From positions 1 through 60,086 of the forward strand of contig JAUREJ010000009.1 in the NCBI GenBank assembly GCA_030827475.1: a stretch of DNA of 60,086 bases, written 5' to 3'. The position numbers were made by a program, and so were the translations under genes. Below the pieces are notes generated by a model, which was not told the origin of the DNA, searched no databases, and saw only the letters and a program-made list of their open reading frames with translations. Below, piece after piece: positions 54,958 through 60,086 of this stretch; the first letter of the stretch is position 1; each line of letters opens with the position of its first letter. This DNA comes from Candidatus Poseidonia sp. (GTDB lineage: Archaea; Thermoplasmatota; Poseidoniia; Poseidoniales; Poseidoniaceae).

Positions 54958-55814
54958 TCTTCTCCCTCCGAAATTGATTCAAAGACCACGCTGGTTCCAG
55001 CCATCAAATGCATCCCCTTCGGATGGTCCTTTTGGCCGTCCTCTGCGGTGATGATTGAAGAAATGTACGCTTCCGCAGGGACGCGAAGGTCTACTCTTGA
55101 GCCCAGACGGATCATGCCGATGCGCTGTCCACGACGAACCGGGTCGCCGTCAAAGACGTAAGGCACCACCGTGCGAGCAAGCGCTCCGGAAATTTGGTTG
55201 AGTTCAATGCGATGACCGTTTTCGAGGAGGTGCACCGAACGAACGCGTTCGTTGTGCTCGCTCTCTTTCGTGTAGGCTGCTCGGAAAGGCCCCCGACGCA
55301 ACCCTTTGCCCGTACGATGTTCAATTCGCTCCACGGTCCCTGCGCACGGGGCCCGATTGACATGAACGTCAAGCGGTGACATGAAGATCGCAAGCCGCCA
55401 AACATCGGTGGGTTGCTCTTCTCCCGCTTTGACGGCTTCGTACCGCTGTTCGGTTTCAAAACTCAGCGGGTCGTCGAGCGGTTGGGGAAACCAATCGCCG
55501 GTCAGCGGGTCGGTTTCCACGCGTCCTCGAGCGATGTCCGCTTTTGAAGGTCGCCGGCCAACAGCACGCTCCCTTCGCAAAAACATCGCGTGACCGTCGG
55601 CGGGCGAGACCAAGATGCCTTCTTTCCGAGGCACGGGCCGGTCTGGGTCGCGCCAAAAATAGCCAAAGAACACGGCCGCCATTAAACAGCCCATACCGAA
55701 AAGAGGCACGAGACCAGCAACAGGGTCGATCAAAGAGCCGATGACAAGGGCGCTCACGCCCATCATGCTCATCGTCAAAACGGGGGCATGACCGCCCCGG
55801 GCCAATCCGGCCAT
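54954..55814 (-). CDS. Phosphatidylserine/archaetidylserine decarboxylase family protein
   Basis: ILVSPADGHAMF, FMSPLDVHVNRAPCAGTVERIEHRTG, cleavage-site region GMIRLGSRVDLRVP. Confidence 0.9.
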   Translation of the reverse strand: MAGLARGGHAPVLTMSMMGVSALVIGSLIDPVAGLVPLFGMGCLMAAVFFGYFWRDPDRPVPRKEGILVSPADGHAMFLRRERAVGRRPSKADIARGRVETDPLTGDWFPQPLDDPLSFETEQRYEAVKAGEEQPTDVWRLAIFMSPLDVHVNRAPCAGTVERIEHRTGKGLRRGPFRAAYTKESEHNERVRSVHLLENGHRIELNQISGALARTVVPYVFDGDPVRRGQRIGMIRLGSRVDLRVPAEAYISSIITAEDGQKDHPKGMHLMAGTSVVFESISEGEE

Positions 55815-55822
55815 GCATTCAC

Positions 55823-56590
55823 CTACTCAGAGGCCCAAGGATCTGCACCGTCGCCCCAACTCTCCTGCGGGGCGTCTTCTTCAGCAGAGGCTTCAGGTTC
55901 TTCGGCAGGTGCTTCTTCAGCAACGGGAGCTTCCTCGACAGGCTCGCTTGGCTCCTCAATGACCTCAACAGCAGCGGTGGATGCTTCGGCCTCAGCGGCT
56001 TGGGCTTCTTCAGCGGCTTGTTCTTCCGAACGGGCTTGCACCATCTCCTCCATACGCTCGGTGAACACACGGGACATGTGTTGGGATTTGCGTTCGGATT
56101 CAACCGCACGTTCGATCATTTCGTAGCGTTCCTTGATGGCCTTGTTCAAGTCTTCGAAAATCTGCATGTGGGCGACGTACCAGTCGTCCCTGGCCTTCAT
56201 TTCCGTCACGGCGAGGCGCAGGTCGTTGTCAAGTTCCTCAGCGATACCGAAGACCTTGCCCAAGCGCTCTTTTTCACGGGAGTATTTCTCCTCCATCTTC
56301 TCGAGTTCCGGTTCGAGGTGCTCCACGCGCTTGGAGGACTTCGTGGCTCGCATCTCAAGTTCACGGGCTCGAACGTCCTTTTCGGCGATGATGGATTCGA
56401 GCGATTCTTTTTCGATCTCACGATCGATGATTTCCTTTTCCAAGACCTCGATTTCCGCCTTGGCGTCAACGAGTTCTTTTTCCTGAGTTTCGTAGGCAGC
56501 AAACAACTTCTGCAGACGGTCGGTCTCGGTCGCCAACGCTTCTTCAAGTTCCTTGATTCGCACTTCAGGCGTGATGGTTCCTTCCGACAT
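55823..56590 (-). CDS. Coiled-coil protein with acidic/Ala-rich C-terminal tail
   Basis: Long heptad-like region RIKELEEALATETDRLQKLFAAYETQEKELVDAKAEIEVLEKEIIDREIEKESLESIIAEKD... then EEPSEPVEEAPVAEEAPAEEPEASAEEDAPQES. Confidence 0.7.
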   Translation of the reverse strand: MSEGTITPEVRIKELEEALATETDRLQKLFAAYETQEKELVDAKAEIEVLEKEIIDREIEKESLESIIAEKDVRARELEMRATKSSKRVEHLEPELEKMEEKYSREKERLGKVFGIAEELDNDLRLAVTEMKARDDWYVAHMQIFEDLNKAIKERYEMIERAVESERKSQHMSRVFTERMEEMVQARSEEQAAEEAQAAEAEASTAAVEVIEEPSEPVEEAPVAEEAPAEEPEASAEEDAPQESWGDGADPWASE

Positions 56591-56690
56591 GCGTTCACCC
56601 GGAGGTCAAGCCTCCACATTAGGCGAGTCCCCTCCTCCCTATCAAGCCGACGCTCCAAAGAGCACCGATTCGGCGGACATGACGGACGCT

Positions 56691-57653
56691 TCACCGAAGG
56701 GCATCGGTCGCAGCGACCAACTCTCGTGCAATGCTGACCTCGCCCATGGAGTGCCCTGCATCGGGGACGATGATGAGTTGGCTGTGAGGCATGGCTTGGT
56801 GAAGTTCCCATGCGCTGCGGGTCGGGCAGACCACGTCGTAACGTCCCTGGACGATGATCGTAGGGATGTGTTGGATACGGTCGATGCGGTTGAGGATGTG
56901 GGCCTCCTCAACGAAAATGGCGTTGATGAAGTAGTGGCATTCAATCCGGGCAAACGCCACTGCAAAATCCAAATCTTCGGCTTTATCGAGGTACTCTGGG
57001 TCGGGAAACAGTCGACTGGTCGCCATTTCCCAGCGGGTCCACTCCTTCGCTGCTGCTCGGCGAACCTCAACGTCGTCGCTGGTCAAGCGCTTGTAATAGG
57101 CTTGAATCAAATGGCCTCGCTCGTCTTCGGGAATGTGATTGCGGTAGGGCTCAAAGGCGTCGGGGAAGATGTGGCTTGCACCGTCTTGATAGAACCAATG
57201 CAACTCCGAGGTTCGGCACATGAAAATCCCTCGGAGCACCAAACTCAGCACTCTCTCGGGATGGTTTTGTGCATAGATGAGCGACAAGGTTGAGCCCCAA
57301 GATCCACCAAACACATGCCACCGGTCGATTCCAAGGTGTTCCCTCAAGCGCTCCATATCTTGAACGGAGGCTTGAGTGGTGTTGTCCGTGAGTTCCGCAT
57401 ACGGCGTCGATTGACCGCACCCTCGTTGGCTGAACTGGACGATGTTGAAAGCGGTCGGGTCGAAGTATTGCCGGTAGGAAGGTTGAGCCCCGCCCCCCGG
57501 CCCGCCGTGAACCACCAACACGGGGATGCCGTCAGGATTGCCGCTCTGTTCCCAAGCGATGGTGTGGAGGTCCGAAACCGGTAACATGCCCGTTTGAACG
57601 GGCTCGATGGGCGGATAGAGGACATCAGCCAAGGTGGTCGTGGTGTTGAGCAT
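56691..57653 (-). CDS. pip: Proline iminopeptidase
   Basis: YPPIEPVQTGMLPVSDLHTIAWEQSGNPDGIPVLVVHGGPGGGAQP, FSQRGCGQSTPYAELTDNTT, GGSWGSTLSLIYAQNHPERV, VVQGRYDVVCPTRSAWELH. Confidence 0.94.
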   Translation of the reverse strand: MLNTTTTLADVLYPPIEPVQTGMLPVSDLHTIAWEQSGNPDGIPVLVVHGGPGGGAQPSYRQYFDPTAFNIVQFSQRGCGQSTPYAELTDNTTQASVQDMERLREHLGIDRWHVFGGSWGSTLSLIYAQNHPERVLSLVLRGIFMCRTSELHWFYQDGASHIFPDAFEPYRNHIPEDERGHLIQAYYKRLTSDDVEVRRAAAKEWTRWEMATSRLFPDPEYLDKAEDLDFAVAFARIECHYFINAIFVEEAHILNRIDRIQHIPTIIVQGRYDVVCPTRSAWELHQAMPHSQLIIVPDAGHSMGEVSIARELVAATDALR

Positions 57654-57703
57654 GAACCTTCCAGACCGAAGGCGTGCATCTTCCTTTCGCTGTAAACAGG
57701 TTC

Positions 57704-58357
57704 ATGGACGACCGAAGACGGCCCGAGGGCATGGGGCAACGCGACGCGACTGAACTGTTCAGCGAGTGGGCCGATAACGGACGGGACGAGGGCATGGAAC
57801 GCGGCCACACGCCAAGCGTGACCGTCATGCTCGAGCACCTGCTCGAAGGCGTAACAGCCCCGTTCACCGCGATTGATATCGGATGCGGCAACGGGTGGGT
57901 GGTCCGAAAACTCGCAGCACACCCGCTTTGCGAACACGCCTCTGGCGTGGATGGTGCACCCTCGATGATTCAAAAGGCGAGAGAGGTCGACCCGAACGGC
58001 GATTACATCGAAGCGATGTTGCCCGATTGGGGTCCGTCCGAACCGGTGGATTTGGTCCACACCATGGAATGCCTGTATTACCTTCACGAACCCGTTGCCT
58101 TCCTCGGTGAGGTGTACCAACGATGGATGAAACCTGGTGGAAAAATCGTGATCGGGGTCGACCACTACCTCGAAAACCCGTCCAGCCTCGATTGGGGGGT
58201 CTCCCTCCATGTCCACATGACGACCTTGTCCATCGAAGCGTGGATGCAGGGGTTGAGCGATGCTGGGTTCGTTGATGTTCACGCCCAGCAGGTCGGCGCC
58301 AAGGAAGGGTGGAACGGGACGTTGGTGCTCACCGCATCAAAACCCGCAGTCAATTGA
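57704..58357 (+). CDS. Class I SAM-dependent methyltransferase
   Basis: FTAIDIGCGNGWVVRKLA motif I, ASGVDGAPSMIQKAREV, VDLVHTMECLYYLHEPVAFL, WMKPGGKIVIGVDHYLENPSS. GTG 57674 is an alternative start. Confidence 0.85.
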   Translation: MDDRRRPEGMGQRDATELFSEWADNGRDEGMERGHTPSVTVMLEHLLEGVTAPFTAIDIGCGNGWVVRKLAAHPLCEHASGVDGAPSMIQKAREVDPNGDYIEAMLPDWGPSEPVDLVHTMECLYYLHEPVAFLGEVYQRWMKPGGKIVIGVDHYLENPSSLDWGVSLHVHMTTLSIEAWMQGLSDAGFVDVHAQQVGAKEGWNGTLVLTASKPAVN

Positions 58358-60086
58358 AACCCAACGGTTCACCTTCGGGACCGCAACGACGTAAATCGCC
58401 TCGGTAATATGGACACATCGTGCACGCCTTCGCCCCTGCCTCCAAACGAGGAGGTTCGGCCAAATGGGGGTTGAGGTGAACCGCAGTGCGCCACTTGAGG
58501 TGGTCACGGAGAACGGCTTTTGCAAGGTCAAACCTCGTTTGCGTGAGTTGGACCATGCGCCCGTTTGCTCCCACCAACAAAGCCGGAGGCAAAACCCGAC
58601 GACGATCTTCTTCCGGTTTGGCCGCCTCCATCGCTTCCAAGGCCACTGAATACAGCGTCAGTTGGAGTTCATGCTCCGTCAGGAGTTCCTCCTCTGCATC
58701 CGATTCGGGGAAAAGCGAGAGTTCAGTCGGTGGAACGGCTTGGAGAGGGTGGCCGGAGGCAGCGTCTTGGGCGTTGAAATCCTTCAGACATCCTTTGGTT
58801 TTCAGGTCAACCACCTGGAGCGCTCCTTCGCCGTTGCTGTTGGCGAGCGCCAGCACCAAATCGGCCCGGCCGCTGAAATCCATGTTGACGGCTCGCACGT
58901 CCGAAGGGCCGGTGGTGAGCGGAACCAATTCGCGCATCGTCGCATCGTCCATCGCCAGCCGCTCTCGGTGGAAAAAAGGCAATTCGGTTCGGACGGCCTC
59001 GAGGGTCCACCCGTGAAGTTCTTCGCCTCGCGTCCAACGCCCAAGCACGCCTGCGTCGATGAGGCGACCGAGGTCCAACAAACGGTCTCTCCATCGAGCT
59101 GGGTCCGTGCTTTCGTCCTGCTCAAGGCCGTAACCAAATTCGTTCATCACCCGAGCAACCGTTGTTGAAGAGGCCAAGTCGTCTTCGGATGCATGTTTCC
59201 ACGACGGCCCCAGCGCCGGAGCGCCCTCCACGAACTTCAACGGATTCCGCAACCCGATCTCCATCACTCGGTGCATCATCAACCCGAATTCGGTGGGTTT
59301 GGGCCACGTCCCATCGTGATGCTGCCCCTGCTCTGAAGACGGAAGACGGAAGGGTTCCGGTGTCCAGCCGTTCACGTGTTCAAGCCAATACCTCCGCTGA
59401 CACGCTGAGGTTGAATCCAAATGGTGAGCAGCACCCTGCAGGGTTTCAACCACCTGCAAACGGGGCGGAGATGAGGCGAGCCGGTGGGGCCCTGTCGCCA
59501 GATGGGCCGCCAAATCCCGCGCACGCTGTTGAGCCGAACGGGGGGGTATTGGGTCAAAGCACCTCGGATGATGGTACACCCGAAGACCGCGAACACCGTG
59601 GACGCCCAACGGTGCCTCGTCAAGCAACCGGGCGGGGTCGAGCAAGGTCATGGTTTTCAGGGGCGTAAACACGGGCAGGTCTGCGGCATCAACCTCGGCT
59701 TCGCTCAGCCAAGGAGCGGCACCGTCACCCGCACACCATGACGCTCTGCGCAACCCCTCAACAAGCATCTTGCCCATCGTCCGAGGGTCAGGTTGGAAGC
59801 GAACGGCAAGGGCTCCCGTCTCCTCATCAAAAGTGGACTGCTTGCCGGGAGACCCCGTGATGATGAGCCGGTCCCTCACCCGAGTCAAGGCAACGTAGAA
59901 TTTTCGCCGCAGTTCCGCTTTGTCTTGCGCCTTGTTCATTTCCGTCGCAAACGACCACAGGCCGTCCTCAGGCCGCTCCCGGGCTCGCCAGGGCTGAATC
60001 CGACCCGCAACCACCTGGGGGGTGACGAGCACGTTGTCGGACACCGCCATGCTCGCATCGGCCATGCCTGCGCTGAACAAGCCCGA
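58350..60086 (-). CDS. UvrD/AddA-like helicase-nuclease, C-terminal part with PD-(D/E)XK and Fe-S cysteines; truncated by window end
   Basis: Motif VI-like RRKFYVALTRVRDRLIITG; RecB nuclease-type FSGRADLVLAL...LQVVDLKTKG...ELQLTLYSVAL; Cys SACQRRYW and ACTMCPYYRGDLRRCG. The frame stays open to 60086. Confidence 0.85.
   Translation of the reverse strand, partial: SGLFSAGMADASMAVSDNVLVTPQVVAGRIQPWRARERPEDGLWSFATEMNKAQDKAELRRKFYVALTRVRDRLIITGSPGKQSTFDEETGALAVRFQPDPRTMGKMLVEGLRRASWCAGDGAAPWLSEAEVDAADLPVFTPLKTMTLLDPARLLDEAPLGVHGVRGLRVYHHPRCFDPIPPRSAQQRARDLAAHLATGPHRLASSPPRLQVVETLQGAAHHLDSTSACQRRYWLEHVNGWTPEPFRLPSSEQGQHHDGTWPKPTEFGLMMHRVMEIGLRNPLKFVEGAPALGPSWKHASEDDLASSTTVARVMNEFGYGLEQDESTDPARWRDRLLDLGRLIDAGVLGRWTRGEELHGWTLEAVRTELPFFHRERLAMDDATMRELVPLTTGPSDVRAVNMDFSGRADLVLALANSNGEGALQVVDLKTKGCLKDFNAQDAASGHPLQAVPPTELSLFPESDAEEELLTEHELQLTLYSVALEAMEAAKPEEDRRRVLPPALLVGANGRMVQLTQTRFDLAKAVLRDHLKWRTAVHLNPHLAEPPRLEAGAKACTMCPYYRGDLRRCGPEGEPLGFN

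Noticed and set aside
1-60086. Search for prophage, IS elements, toxin-antitoxin or defence island
   Set aside because: No integrase, transposase, terminase, Cas or clear TA pairs seen; the only nuclease-like candidates are the PIN fusion, the UvrD-RecB-like protein and the lone MTase, which are reported separately.

Overview
The window reads as a gene-dense, archaeal-type chromosome segment with moderately high GC. Gene content and style resemble Marine Group II / Poseidoniales-like Euryarchaeota, but this is inferred from RadA, archaeal-type PGK, an archaeosine radical SAM enzyme, FtsZ, an archaeal-style initiator tRNA and huge secreted propeller/FN3-like proteins; no search was run. I support about 45 protein-coding genes and two tRNAs: tRNA-Thr(CGU) and initiator tRNA-Met(CAU). 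I see no rRNA, CRISPR array, transposon or prophage. Most genes are housekeeping: pgk, radA, ftsZ, icd, apt plus a purine permease, a maeB fusion, pabC and pabB-pabA, ychF, psd, RlmH, a cobalamin adenosyltransferase and pip. The items most worth a second look are: (1) a 264-aa protein that by eye contains two divergent histone folds, the second with an insertion; (2) a 661-aa polytopic protein resembling heme-copper oxidase subunit I that has lost nearly all metal/heme ligands and carries a canonical C-terminal EF-hand pair; (3) a ~1150-aa helical protein ending in a PIN-like nuclease domain; (4) a secreted/TM protein whose cytosolic tail has a ~20-Asp run followed by a histone-H1-like K/R/P-rich end; (5) a ~2770-aa propeller-repeat surface protein; (6) a membrane-anchored, degenerate formylglycine-generating-enzyme-like protein. 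Start codons were re-judged from sequence where the ORF track began at TTG/GTG or too far upstream. All homology statements are by eye.
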